DNA from: Chlamydiota bacterium
GTDB lineage: Bacteria > Chlamydiota > Chlamydiia > Chlamydiales > SM23-39
Length of the DNA stretch: 32,431 bases
Reading direction: 5' to 3'
NCBI GenBank assembly: GCA_016219355.1
Contig: JACRNF010000077.1
Location: forward strand, 1-32,431
Part shown: positions 24,935-32,431 of the stretch, in pieces
Layout of the letters: each line of letters opens with the position of its first letter
Numbering within the stretch: position 1 is the first letter of the stretch
The notes under the pieces: model-generated
What the model was told of the DNA's origin: nothing
The model's database searches: none
Seen by the model: the letters and a program-made list of their open reading frames with translations, nothing else
Made by a program: the position numbers and the translations under genes

Positions 24935-25345
24935 CTATTTTAAGATTTTTTGCACTTCCTTGCAAAACTCTTTTGATTGATTAAAGGTCAAGAGCTTTTC
25001 AGCTTCTAAAAAAGAGCACCATCTGCCGTCTATTATCTCTTCTTTTTGAAGCTTGATAGTCCCTTTTACCTCTATGAGATAATACAACACTGTTTTAAAA
25101 ATCTTTTTCCCTTGATAGACATACTCGTATTTTTCTACAAAAGGGGTTTCTAAAATAGATCTTTCAAAATCAAGATTTGTCTCTTCTTTAAGCTCTCGAA
25201 GGGCCGAATCTAAATGTGATTCTTCAGGGTTGGCATGACCTTTGGGAAAACCCCAGTATTTGCCACTTTTGTGAAACACAATAAACAGCTGCCAGCCGGT
25301 TTCTCTTTTTTGCAAGGGAATTACCCCAAAACTCTCATCTATCAT
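24935..25345 (-). CDS. Nudix hydrolase, probably diadenosine tetraphosphate (Ap4A) hydrolase
   Basis: The Nudix box G-x5-E-x7-RE-x-x-EE is present: Gly36, Glu42, Arg50-Glu51 and Glu54-Glu55, in GHANPEE and LRELKEETNL. The last conserved glycine is replaced by Asn57. The preceding WGFPKGH is typical of the Ap4A hydrolase branch, which splits dinucleoside polyphosphates to protect against their accumulation. At 136 residues it has the normal size. I recall that the chlamydial homologue next to fabF has been assigned this activity, which supports the call. It starts 2 bases after the fabF stop and is the last gene of the operon. Confidence 0.9.
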   Translation of the reverse strand: MIDESFGVIPLQKRETGWQLFIVFHKSGKYWGFPKGHANPEESHLDSALRELKEETNLDFERSILETPFVEKYEYVYQGKKIFKTVLYYLIEVKGTIKLQKEEIIDGRWCSFLEAEKLLTFNQSKEFCKEVQKILK

Positions 25346-25347
25346 TT

Positions 25348-26604
25348 TTAACCTTTATATGGAGCAAACACCAATACCGAATTATGGCCACCAAAACCAA
25401 ATGAAGAAGAAAGAGCTGCAGTTACCTTTAAGGATTTGGCCTTGTTAGCTACCGGATCCAAATCACCGAGCTCTTCTTCAGGAGCTTGTAAATTAATCGT
25501 CGGATGAAGCATCGAGGTATTTATCGCTTTAATCGTTGCAATAGACTCAATTCCACCTGCTGCGCCAAGACAGTGGCCTGTCATGGACTTCGTTGCATTG
25601 ATCTTTATGTTTTTAGTGTGAGAACCAAATGCCTTTTTAATTGCTCTTAACTCACAAAGATCGCCAATGATAGTTGAAGTTGCATGAGCATTAATATAGT
25701 TAATGTCTTCTTTGGAAATACCCGATTTTTTTATAGCCTCTTCAATGCAAAGGGCAACTACCGAACCATCTTCCCTAGGATCGGTCATGTGGTTTGCATC
25801 ACAATTTATACTGCCCCCAAGATACTCGGCAAAAATCGGCGCTTTACGGGCTAGAGCATGTTCTAAACTCTCAAGGACTAATACTCCTGAGCCTTCTCCC
25901 ATTACAAAACCGTCTCGCTCTTTATCCCAAGGACGAGAAGCCTTTGCGGGAGCCTCATTTCTGGTAGAAAGGGCCTTTGCTTGGACAAAGCCTGCTAAGC
26001 CAATGGGGGAACTAGCTGCTTCTGCACCTCCGCAAAGCATTAAATCGGCATTGCCAAGCTCTATTTGCTCTGCCGCAGAATGAATACAAAAATTAGAGGT
26101 TGCGCAAGCAGTAGAAATTGAATAATTAGGCCCCTTAAATCCAATATCAATGGCCAAAAGCGCCCCGCCCATGTTGGTAATAATAAAAGGAACAAAAAAA
26201 GGAGTTATCCTTCTATACCCATCTTTTATTAAAGTTTCTACGCCATGGGAAAAACATTGCATCCCTCCCATACCGGAGCCAATTATCACTCCAGATCGAT
26301 TTAGGTCAAGGGATGATAAATTGTTATAAAGCTGGGCCATCTCTAAAGCTTTTTTACCTGCAACTATCGTATATTGAATAAAAGGATCGGCCCTTCTAGC
26401 CTGCTTTTTTTGCATGTAATCGCCAACATCAAAGTTTCTTATCATGGCTGCAAATCGAGTAGGATATTCAGAGACATCAAATTCTACAATATCACTAACG
26501 CCACTTTTGCCTAAAAGAAGCTCATTATAAAAATGATCGACGTCGTTTCCAAAACAAGAAACAACTCCCATTCCGGTTACAACTATTCTTTTTTTCTTAC
26601 TCAT
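25348..26604 (-). CDS. fabF: 3-oxoacyl-ACP synthase II (KAS II)
   Basis: FabF condenses malonyl-ACP with growing acyl-ACP in type II fatty acid synthesis. The catalytic triad is Cys167 (STACATS), His307 (NAHATST) and His344 (MTGHCLGAAGG), and the C-terminus has SSSFGFGGHNSVLVF. The second motif has alanine where NAHGTST is common. At 418 residues it is of normal length, with no membrane or signal segment. The start overlaps the rsfS stop by 4 bases (ATGA), which indicates translational coupling. It shares an operon with nadD and rsfS and ends 2 bases before the Nudix gene. Confidence 0.97.
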   Translation of the reverse strand: MSKKKRIVVTGMGVVSCFGNDVDHFYNELLLGKSGVSDIVEFDVSEYPTRFAAMIRNFDVGDYMQKKQARRADPFIQYTIVAGKKALEMAQLYNNLSSLDLNRSGVIIGSGMGGMQCFSHGVETLIKDGYRRITPFFVPFIITNMGGALLAIDIGFKGPNYSISTACATSNFCIHSAAEQIELGNADLMLCGGAEAASSPIGLAGFVQAKALSTRNEAPAKASRPWDKERDGFVMGEGSGVLVLESLEHALARKAPIFAEYLGGSINCDANHMTDPREDGSVVALCIEEAIKKSGISKEDINYINAHATSTIIGDLCELRAIKKAFGSHTKNIKINATKSMTGHCLGAAGGIESIATIKAINTSMLHPTINLQAPEEELGDLDPVANKAKSLKVTAALSSSFGFGGHNSVLVFAPYKG

Positions 26605-26969
26605 CTAGACCCCGACTCTACTTTAATGTTTAACTCTACAATTTTGCCCTCTTTAAAAATTTGCTCTAATTTGTACTTTTCTCTCAAATTGGGCATAAAA
26701 ATATGAATAACGATATTAAGATAGTCTATCACTACCCAGTCCCCTTGCATCATACCTTCAACATGTATGGGCTTAATATTTAAAGCCTCTAATTCATCAA
26801 TAACTGCTTGAGCTATCGCTGCTGAGTGCCGATCCACATGCGCCTCAGCAATAACTAAAAAATCACAAAGAGAGGAAACCCCTCTGACATCCAACGCGAG
26901 TATATTAAAACCTTTCTTATCAAAAATCGTTTGAGCTATCTCGTTTAAAACAAAAAATATATCTTCCAT
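26601..26969 (-). CDS. rsfS: Ribosomal silencing factor RsfS (Iojap/YbeB family)
   Basis: RsfS binds ribosomal protein uL14 and blocks subunit joining when nutrients are short. The fold's conserved segments are visible: ALDVRGVSSLCDFLVIAEAH, HVEGMMQGDWVVIDYLNIVI and HIFMPNLREKYKLEQIF. Glycine-aspartate-tryptophan in the middle and the final Y-x-LE-x-I-F pattern are typical. I prefer ATG 26969 (MEDIFFVL) because AGGA lies 11 bases upstream; the in-frame ATG at 26981 directly abuts AGG. Its place between nadD and fabF follows the common nadD-rsfS pairing. It overlaps fabF by 4 bases. Confidence 0.93.
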   Translation of the reverse strand: MEDIFFVLNEIAQTIFDKKGFNILALDVRGVSSLCDFLVIAEAHVDRHSAAIAQAVIDELEALNIKPIHVEGMMQGDWVVIDYLNIVIHIFMPNLREKYKLEQIFKEGKIVELNIKVESGSR

Positions 26970-26997
26970 TATACTAAACATCCTAATTATTAGAATC

Positions 26998-27576
26998 TTA
27001 AAAGTATAATTCAGATCTATAAATGTAGTCTAGAACTTCTTTTGGCACTAAATGATTACAATATAGTTTTTTACGAAGCCTATCTCTAATATCGGTGCTG
27101 GAAATCTGCATAATCTTTGTTCTAATAAAATTTTTCTTTGGTATATTAAATTTTTTAGAGGGCTTAAAATTATCCCTAAAACCAATGAGAGGAGGAGCGA
27201 TTTTTAAAATATCTAAATAACTTTTCCAAAGATGAAACTTTTCTAAAGCTTCATTGGTTAAAATTAGATGGAGTTCAATTTTTTGACCCTTTAACGCTTG
27301 TAATGTATCTATGGTATAAGAGGGGCCTTTTTTTTTAATCTCTATATCAGAAATATCAAAACCCTCTATTCCTTTTATTGCCAGCTTTACCATTTCAAAA
27401 CGATCTTGGCTTGAGGCTAGAGGCTTTTGTTTAAGCTTATGAGGAGATATATTAGCAGGACAAAATATCACACTATCTAGTTTAGCTTTTTCTTTAATCT
27501 CTAAGGCTAGGTTAATATGCCCAAAATGAATTGGATCAAAAGTGCCGCCAAAAAAACCAATTTTTTTCTTTGCCAT
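26998..27576 (-). CDS. nadD: Nicotinate-nucleotide adenylyltransferase
   Basis: NadD adenylates nicotinate mononucleotide in NAD synthesis. The nucleotidyltransferase signature GGTFDPIHFGHI (residues 10-21, with His17 and His20) and the C-terminal ISSTDIRDRL motif are both complete. I start at ATG 27576, because GGGAGG lies 7 bases upstream inside the end of the preceding gene; the GTG-type codon further up at 27591 has no such site. The start shares one base with the upstream stop (TAATG). At 192 residues it is of normal length. It belongs to the coiled-coil/HAD/nadD/rsfS/fabF/Nudix operon. Confidence 0.95.
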   Translation of the reverse strand: MAKKKIGFFGGTFDPIHFGHINLALEIKEKAKLDSVIFCPANISPHKLKQKPLASSQDRFEMVKLAIKGIEGFDISDIEIKKKGPSYTIDTLQALKGQKIELHLILTNEALEKFHLWKSYLDILKIAPPLIGFRDNFKPSKKFNIPKKNFIRTKIMQISSTDIRDRLRKKLYCNHLVPKEVLDYIYRSELYF

Positions 27577-28217
27577 TAAATAACCTCCCATCCTCTTTTT
27601 TTAGCAATTTTATTCAATCTATAAGATGGATGAACCGCAACCGGATGTTTTGATATCTCCAATAAAGGCAAATCACATGCACTATCAGAATACACCGTGA
27701 TTTCCTCCGAACCTATGTTTAGTTTTTTTGAAAGAGCCAAGGCCTGTCGTTTTTTTTCTTCACCATCCATCATGATTTTAATTTGTGAAATTTTATTGTT
27801 TTTATCAAGTAAATAGCTCGAAGCTTTATATTCATTGATCTTTAGCATTTTAAAAACCGGCTCTACTAAAAAATCGGCAGAGTTAGACATTAAGACAATA
27901 TAGTGGCCATCTTTGATCGCCGACTGCAATTTTAAAACCGCAGGCAAATAAAAAAACTTAGAAATCTTTTTTTCCCAAAAGAGATCGGCATATTTGGAAA
28001 TTTTAAAAAAATCTTGCCCTTTTAAAAGAAGGGCAAATACTTTTTCATGCAGTTTTGAGGCAGGTAAATTAAAAAACCGATATCTAATATATAGGAAGGT
28101 CAAAGGAAAAAGGGAGAAAAGAGAAAAAACCTTTTTATTATAAAGAAAAAGATAATACCTAAAACTACTATTGACCTTTAATAAGGTGTTATCAAAATCA
28201 AAAATAGTTAAATGCAC
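27576..28217 (-). CDS. HAD-superfamily phosphatase (SerB-like, subfamily IB)
   Basis: Motif I DFDNT carries the nucleophile Asp7 and acid/base Asp9. Motif II is SNS (111-113) in VLMSNSADF, the lysine of motif III lies near 155-156 (GEEKKRQA) and motif IV has Asp178 and Asp182 (YSDSACDLPLL). The helical cap (about 15-90) has one strongly hydrophobic stretch (VFSLFSLFPLTFLYI), so membrane association is possible. The relatives act on phosphoserine or phosphorylated lipid and sugar substrates; the substrate here is unknown. The start is GTG at 28217, with only GGA as a weak ribosome-binding site, 2 bases after the upstream stop. At 213 residues it has the usual size. Confidence 0.85.
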   Translation of the reverse strand: MHLTIFDFDNTLLKVNSSFRYYLFLYNKKVFSLFSLFPLTFLYIRYRFFNLPASKLHEKVFALLLKGQDFFKISKYADLFWEKKISKFFYLPAVLKLQSAIKDGHYIVLMSNSADFLVEPVFKMLKINEYKASSYLLDKNNKISQIKIMMDGEEKKRQALALSKKLNIGSEEITVYSDSACDLPLLEISKHPVAVHPSYRLNKIAKKRGWEVI

Positions 28218-28219
28218 TG

Positions 28220-29779
28220 TTATTCCAGTTGAGCGATTTTTTCTTCGATCTTGGCAATACCATTATTGATCTCTTCTAAATTCTTCTTCTCATCATCCAT
28301 CATTTCTCGATACATCATCGCTTTTTCAAAATCAAAACTAGAACAATCTATCTCTTTGCGATAATTGTCTAGTTGCCCTTTAATTTCAGTTCGTCTTTTT
28401 TTCTTTTGCTCCAAGATCTCTTTAAGGTTTTTATATTCATCAGACCCATTCTCTAAGAGCATTTTTTCTTTTTTATCCAAGATTTTATTTTGCAAGTTCT
28501 TTAACTGCTTATTCAAAAGGTGTTTGTCATTTTTAGAAATTCCATTCAAATTAATTTGAGTTAAAAACTCTTTTTGGCAAGCTAATAAATCATCCAACGT
28601 TAAATCTTTATTGTCTATAATAGATTGAATTTTTTGTTTTAGTTCATCAATTTCTTTTTGCTTGACCTCATCTGCCTCTTTTTTTATAAGTTTTATTTCA
28701 TCTTGTTTCTTTTGCTCTTGATCCAAAAATTCATTTTTGATTTTGTTTAGCTTGTACTTTAAAGACTTCACATCCTCGATTCTTAAATACATCGATCTCA
28801 TAAGATCTAAAATATCATCATATTGTAAATGCATCTCTTTACTAGAAATATTATTTAAGCAGTTTTTCATAAACTCTTCGATTTTCGTCTCAATAGGTAA
28901 AAGATGCTCTTTAGATTCATTTTCTTTTTGCAAAGATTCTTTTTTATAATCTTTTTCAGCAAGCTTAATTTTATCCCAGCATTCTGAAAGTTTTAGCCTG
29001 GTAGAGCTAAATACAGGAGTGGTCAAACTTAAAATTTTAGCTATATTTTGTAATCCCTTGATCTCTTCACGTAAAACATAATAAGGGGCCTTGGTAACAT
29101 CAAAAGTATCTCCGGCAAAAGCATTCACACAATCTAAAAATTCTTGGCTAACCTGTTTTATCTGTTCTTTTCTTTTGGGAAATACAATATCGGCCAAAGC
29201 TGACAATCTTTGCAAAAACTTGTTTTTAAACCTTATCCTCATAGGAGTTTTTATTATTTCCTTACGAAGATCGCTAATTTTAATAGCCAAAACATTTAAA
29301 AGATTAAGTTCTTTTTGAACTGTATTAAAAATGGTTTCTTTTTTTTGTATTGCTTTGCAATTTTTAGGTAGGGATATATCTGCCATATTTATGAGTTGAC
29401 TTTCATAAGTTTGAACCTCTTTTTCTAAAGATTCAATGGCCAAATCTATCTGCTCTGAGGCAAAGGAACTTTGTTCATCAAAAATGTTTTTTAATCTTTT
29501 AGCTTCATCGCTGATCTCAATATACTGAGCCCAAAATCTCATTCTCATTGCTCCATTCATTTGCTCTTTAAACAATAAAAGAGCTGATTTTTTAGCATGC
29601 CAAAAAATCTTGAAGTTTGGACTGGATTCTTGACTAAGCGCTTCTCTCATCGCTTCCAGACAAATGTTTATCTTCTCTTCGACAGTTGTAAATTTTTCCA
29701 AATTTTCATTAAAAGTGATTAACCGTGGATCATTTGGAGTTTGATCTTGAGTTATATTTTCATCTGACTTTACGCTCAT
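28220..29779 (-). CDS. Large coiled-coil protein of unknown function
   Basis: The 519-residue protein is almost entirely helical and strongly charged, with a disordered start (SVKSDENITQDQTPNDPR) and long coiled coils at about 100-175, 270-320 and 335-519 (for example KLIKKEADEVKQKEIDELKQ and EQKKKRRTEIKGQLD). No enzymatic motif, signal peptide or membrane segment is visible. From memory Chlamydia trachomatis has a similar-sized hypothetical (CT768) beside rsfS and fabF, so this is probably a conserved chlamydial protein. It heads the operon ending with the Nudix gene; a promoter candidate lies at 29825-29853. The role is unknown; helical secretion-related or structural functions are possible. 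Confidence 0.8.
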   Translation of the reverse strand: MSVKSDENITQDQTPNDPRLITFNENLEKFTTVEEKINICLEAMREALSQESSPNFKIFWHAKKSALLLFKEQMNGAMRMRFWAQYIEISDEAKRLKNIFDEQSSFASEQIDLAIESLEKEVQTYESQLINMADISLPKNCKAIQKKETIFNTVQKELNLLNVLAIKISDLRKEIIKTPMRIRFKNKFLQRLSALADIVFPKRKEQIKQVSQEFLDCVNAFAGDTFDVTKAPYYVLREEIKGLQNIAKILSLTTPVFSSTRLKLSECWDKIKLAEKDYKKESLQKENESKEHLLPIETKIEEFMKNCLNNISSKEMHLQYDDILDLMRSMYLRIEDVKSLKYKLNKIKNEFLDQEQKKQDEIKLIKKEADEVKQKEIDELKQKIQSIIDNKDLTLDDLLACQKEFLTQINLNGISKNDKHLLNKQLKNLQNKILDKKEKMLLENGSDEYKNLKEILEQKKKRRTEIKGQLDNYRKEIDCSSFDFEKAMMYREMMDDEKKNLEEINNGIAKIEEKIAQLE

Positions 29780-29824
29780 ATTGACCTATCAAGGTTGATG
29801 TTTGAACAGATACGAAATTAGAAA

Positions 29825-29853
29825 ATTTTAAGTAACTTAGTTTTTTTTTGCAA
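29825..29853 (-). promoter_or_regulatory. Promoter of the coiled-coil/nadD/fabF operon
   Basis: On the minus strand TTGCAA (29853-29848) and TAAAAT (29830-29825) have exactly 17 bases between them, 45 bases before the ATG of the coiled-coil gene. Both boxes match the consensus in four or five positions. Confidence 0.55.
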
Positions 29854-29914
29854 TTTGTATCTTAATTATCTATAAGAAGATTAAAACTCCGAGCATGAAA
29901 AGGCAAGAACTTTT

Positions 29915-30922
29915 TCAAATTCCTTGCTCATAGTCTTGTAAAATAAACTCTATAACCCTCTCTTGATTTATCTCATCCACATTGAGCCACCGAAAAAGAG
30001 GCTCTTTCCTAAACCAGGTGAACTGTCTTTTAACAAAATGTCTCGATGCCTTCTTAAATTCATGGACAAAATGCTCTTTTTGATCCCTAGATCTATCGGT
30101 TGTTAGAAAATTTAAACATTGCCGATATCCAATAGCTTGAGAAGCCGATGAATTTTGCCTTATCCCTTTTTTTTCCAGCTCTACAACTTCTTCTATAAAA
30201 CCTTTATTAATCATCTCATCACACCGAATCTCGATCAACGGATAGAGTATTTCTTTGGGTTTATAAATAAACCAACATCTAAAATCAAACAGATCCTCTA
30301 CTTTTTGAGGCTTAGGAATATCGCTGACCTTTTTTTTGGTAAGGGCAATAATTTCTAATGCTCTAATAATTTTATGTTTGTCTTTTTCCGAAATAGTCTT
30401 GGCATAATCTGGATCTAGCATTTGAAGCTGTTCATACATGACATCCGGACCCATTTGATTTAGCTGTTGCTCTAACTGATTTCGAATTTCAATGTTACAA
30501 GGAGGCCCCATGGGCGGACCATATAATAAAACATGAATATAAAAGCCGCTTCCACCAACTACTATTGGAACTTTCCCCTTTGCTAATATTGATCTAATGG
30601 CCTTATGAGCCTCGTTATAAAAATCACAGACGTTAAATAGCTCATTGATCTCTTTAATATCGATTAAATGATGTGGAACCTGGTTAATTTGCTCTTTAGA
30701 GGCCTTGGCAGTGCCAACATCCATTCCCTTGTATACTTGCATGGAATCTGCAGAAACGATCTCCCCATTGATAATTTTAGCTATTTCAATGGCCAAAGCT
30801 GTTTTACCTACACCGGTAGGGCCGGCAATGACTACAATTCTATTTTTTTTACCGACCACAATATTTTTTTGTCTTAATGGCAAATAAATTTGATCTAATA
30901 ATGCATCGGCCTGACTATTCAC
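29915..30922 (-). CDS. miaA: tRNA dimethylallyltransferase MiaA
   Basis: MiaA adds the dimethylallyl group to A37 of tRNAs reading UNN codons. The P-loop GPTGVGKT (34-41), the catalytic Asp in SADSMQVYKGMDVGTAK (57-73), PHHLIDI, VVGGSGFYIHVLLYG and QAIGYRQ are all present, and the C-terminal QFTWFRKEP ends the normal core. At 335 residues it has normal size, with a N-terminal extension of about 25 residues. The start is GTG at 30922, in a GTGA overlap with the stop of the STAS gene, so translation is coupled. No ATG lies close enough to replace it. Confidence 0.96.
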   Translation of the reverse strand: MNSQADALLDQIYLPLRQKNIVVGKKNRIVVIAGPTGVGKTALAIEIAKIINGEIVSADSMQVYKGMDVGTAKASKEQINQVPHHLIDIKEINELFNVCDFYNEAHKAIRSILAKGKVPIVVGGSGFYIHVLLYGPPMGPPCNIEIRNQLEQQLNQMGPDVMYEQLQMLDPDYAKTISEKDKHKIIRALEIIALTKKKVSDIPKPQKVEDLFDFRCWFIYKPKEILYPLIEIRCDEMINKGFIEEVVELEKKGIRQNSSASQAIGYRQCLNFLTTDRSRDQKEHFVHEFKKASRHFVKRQFTWFRKEPLFRWLNVDEINQERVIEFILQDYEQGI

Positions 30923-31272
30923 TTGCTATGCTTCTCGATTAAAGCTTCTTTTTCATTTTGACATATAGTTAAAACATGCTCAAAACCGGCCAGTTTTATT
31001 ATTTCCATTACTTCTTCGGACAGAGAAAATAAAACAAATTTTCCTTGGGATAACTTTAGCTTTTTAGAATAAGATAAAAGCAGTCTCATTCCTGCACTGC
31101 TTAAATAATCAACAAAAGAAAAATCTAAAAATAATTTGGTTCTTCCATCTTTCACTAAATTCTCAATTTGCTTTTCCAATATCAAAGACGTTTGAGCGTC
31201 TAATCTTCCAAAAAGACGTAGAATGATCTTGTGTTCGATCTCTTCTACATCTATGTTTAATTCATTCTCCAT
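30919..31272 (-). CDS. STAS-domain anti-sigma-factor antagonist (RsbV-like)
   Basis: The 117-residue protein is a single STAS domain. The phosphorylatable serine is expected in FVDYLSSAGMRLLL, most likely Ser59 by comparison with SpoIIAA Ser58; both Ser58 and Ser59 are present. In partner switching the unphosphorylated form binds an RsbW-type kinase, and a PP2C phosphatase resets it. In chlamydiae an Rsb pathway has been linked to the main sigma factor or to metabolism. No RsbW or phosphatase gene is in this window. GGAGG lies 7 bases before the ATG, and the stop overlaps miaA by 4 bases. Confidence 0.93.
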   Translation of the reverse strand: MENELNIDVEEIEHKIILRLFGRLDAQTSLILEKQIENLVKDGRTKLFLDFSFVDYLSSAGMRLLLSYSKKLKLSQGKFVLFSLSEEVMEIIKLAGFEHVLTICQNEKEALIEKHSK

Positions 31273-31344
31273 GAAAGGCCTCCAAAGAAATTATTCTAAT
31301 ATCAGCATTGCAGAAAAAAAAATTTTTAACTAGAAAAAAAATTT

Positions 31345-32391
31345 TCAGGTTGTTGGGGTATAGCGCATCTGCCTTAGCATATCAAAATATTTAGAATAGG
31401 ATTCATTTCCAGGATATGCTCTAGTAAGAGTTCTATATATTCTTTCTGCTTTTTTATATTCTTTCTGTTCAATAAACTTTTTAGCTTCCTTAGATGCAAG
31501 TGCCGAAGCACAAGTGTAAAGAATACCTAATTCTGCTAGTCTTTCAACTTCAGAACCAAAACGTTTTTGGATTTGATATTGACTTCTTTCGCATAAATTA
31601 ACTTTTCCTTTTTCATGTCCTAACCTTCTTTTGACAGAAGCCAATCTATCAATCCTTCCATCATCTTGGGACAAATCGGAAGAATGGGTGAATTCATCTG
31701 ACGAATCAAAACTTTTATCATGGGAATCTACTTTTCTAAAAACACAATTTAACCAATCTTCTTGAGCAACCTCCACGCCTGAAGCCGTCTGCATATGTTT
31801 GTAATCATAGCTATAATAATACTTGTGTTGATCAAATGTTTTTCTTTTTATCAATTTATATCTATTCGGTCTGGCAGCACCTGTTAAAAAATATCGCCCA
31901 TCATAATGTACACCATCCACTAAGGCCAAGCGGATGGTTCCATTTTTTTTCAATATGTTTCTGGCTGATTTAAATAAACAATGCAAAAGTCCTGCAGTAC
32001 CACTATCCCTTGTTCCTGTTTCGGGCCCATTAAATACAATCTTATCAAACATCTTTTTAGAAAAGTTTCGATACGCATTTAATTTTGTTGCATCAAGGCA
32101 ATAATAAATTTTTACGTTAGGGTATTGCTTTAAAGCCTCAAGGTTTTGACGAAATTTTTCGCCATATTTTTCAATCAGTTTTGGTTTCTCATAATATTCT
32201 GTAGCAACAACTTTATAATTAGGATGCCGTCTTGCATAAGCAAGAGCGTAAGTAAAATCTCCCTCACCTAATAACAAAACCGTTTTTTTAAGGTAGTGTA
32301 ACGTTGTTTCTGTAAATTCAGACCAAGGATTTTCTTGAAGGTTAAAAGACTGGAAAAGAAAAGGGTCTGAGATCACAATTCTTCTTTTCAA
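31345..32391 (-). CDS. DUF2431 / Bmt5-like putative methyltransferase with helical C-terminal extension
   Basis: Residues about 33-190 match the DUF2431 fold: VLLLGEGDFTYALAYARRHP (SAM-binding loop GEGDF), VVATEYYEKP, a CLDATKL element and FDKIVFNGPETG, then RNILKKNGTIRLALVDG. In yeast, Bmt5 of this family makes m3U in 25S rRNA; eukaryotic members often have NFPH where NGPE stands here. The C-terminal 150 residues are polar with a serine/aspartate stretch (DSHDKSFDSSDEFTHSSD) and a final TPR-like helix pair (KEAKKFIEQKEYKKAERIYR). The start is uncertain: TTG 32391 or GTG 32376, with no good ribosome-binding site and no ATG before the conserved motif. Rossmann methyltransferase activity is likely, but the substrate is unknown. 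Confidence 0.78.
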   Translation of the reverse strand: MKRRIVISDPFLFQSFNLQENPWSEFTETTLHYLKKTVLLLGEGDFTYALAYARRHPNYKVVATEYYEKPKLIEKYGEKFRQNLEALKQYPNVKIYYCLDATKLNAYRNFSKKMFDKIVFNGPETGTRDSGTAGLLHCLFKSARNILKKNGTIRLALVDGVHYDGRYFLTGAARPNRYKLIKRKTFDQHKYYYSYDYKHMQTASGVEVAQEDWLNCVFRKVDSHDKSFDSSDEFTHSSDLSQDDGRIDRLASVKRRLGHEKGKVNLCERSQYQIQKRFGSEVERLAELGILYTCASALASKEAKKFIEQKEYKKAERIYRTLTRAYPGNESYSKYFDMLRQMRYTPTT

Positions 32392-32421
32392 ACTGCTTCA
32401 AAGAAAGGAAAGGAGAAATTT

Positions 32422-32431
32422 ATGATTTCAG
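32422..32431 (+). CDS. Start of a plus-strand gene cut by the right edge
   Basis: AAGGAG at 32410-32415 lies 6 bases before an ATG at 32422, and the purine-rich leader is like those of other genes here. Only three codons remain (M-I-S), so no product can be named. The gene would be divergent from the DUF2431 gene. Confidence 0.45.

Noticed and set aside
25703-26083. 126-codon plus-strand frame opposite fabF
   Set aside because: fabF has intact catalytic motifs on the other strand; the plus-strand translation is serine/alanine-rich noise typical of antisense frames.
1-32431. tRNA, rRNA, riboswitch or CRISPR array
   Set aside because: The intergenic gaps were read for cloverleaf-type ends, rRNA-like blocks and regularly spaced repeats; none was seen. 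This is by eye only, so a covariance-model search could still find a small RNA.

Overview
The window is about 32.4 kb of AT-rich DNA from a bacterium that I place in the Chlamydiota, most likely an amoeba- or arthropod-associated (Parachlamydiales-type) chlamydia. The assignment rests on gene content and order read from the translations: rmuC-pssA, a PreP-type insulinase, htrA, ftsY, a hypothetical gene overlapping priA, lysS near cysS, an aas-type acyl-ACP synthetase, a Nudix hydrolase, fabF, rsfS, miaA and an RsbV-like STAS protein. From memory these correspond to blocks found close together in Chlamydia trachomatis (around CT820-CT826 and CT765-CT782). The ankyrin protein, toxin-antitoxin genes and insertion-sequence relic fit an environmental chlamydia better than a human pathogen. 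Species cannot be settled from sequence alone.

Layout. 1-1806 (minus): rmuC (cut by the left edge) and pssA. 1941-2520 (plus): two small uncharacterised genes, one coiled-coil and one very lysine-rich, each with a near-consensus promoter. 2601-7009 (plus): the zinc peptidase prep and the periplasmic protease htrA. 7037-8182 (minus): an M50 membrane metalloprotease. 8249-12234 (plus): ftsY, a hypothetical gene and priA. 12221-12706 (minus): a ferritin-like di-iron protein. 12961-15715 is an accessory patch: a YafQ/DinJ-type toxin-antitoxin pair, an AbiEi/AbiEii pair, an unexplained long-range inverted repeat and the stump of an IS256-family transposase. 16033-17527 (plus): lysS, whose N-terminal coding region is out of frame with the rest and appears shortened. 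17755-18492 (plus): a proline/threonine-rich protein of unknown function. 18541-22651 (minus): cysS and a three-domain acyltransferase/ACP/acyl-ACP-synthetase fusion. 22830-24924: an ankyrin-repeat gene (minus) divergent from two tiny genes (plus). 24935-29779 (minus): a tight operon of a coiled-coil protein, a HAD phosphatase, nadD, rsfS, fabF and a Nudix hydrolase. 29915-31272 (minus): an RsbV-like gene overlapping miaA. 31345-32391 (minus): a DUF2431/Bmt5-like putative methyltransferase. A further plus-strand gene seems to start at the right edge.

The genes mostly serve a reduced intracellular lifestyle: phospholipid synthesis and recycling (pssA, the Aas fusion, fabF), envelope protein quality control (htrA, M50 protease), translation (lysS, cysS, miaA, rsfS, ftsY), replication restart (priA), NAD synthesis (nadD), iron handling and nucleotide clean-up. 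The most unusual points are the broken lysS 5' end, the self-contained PlsC-ACP-AasC fusion, a terminator-like hairpin whose 3' arm carries the only ribosome-binding candidate for the PreP gene, the adjacent two-family toxin-antitoxin patch with mobile-element debris, and a Bmt5-like protein of a family known mainly from eukaryotes. No tRNA, rRNA or CRISPR array was recognised.
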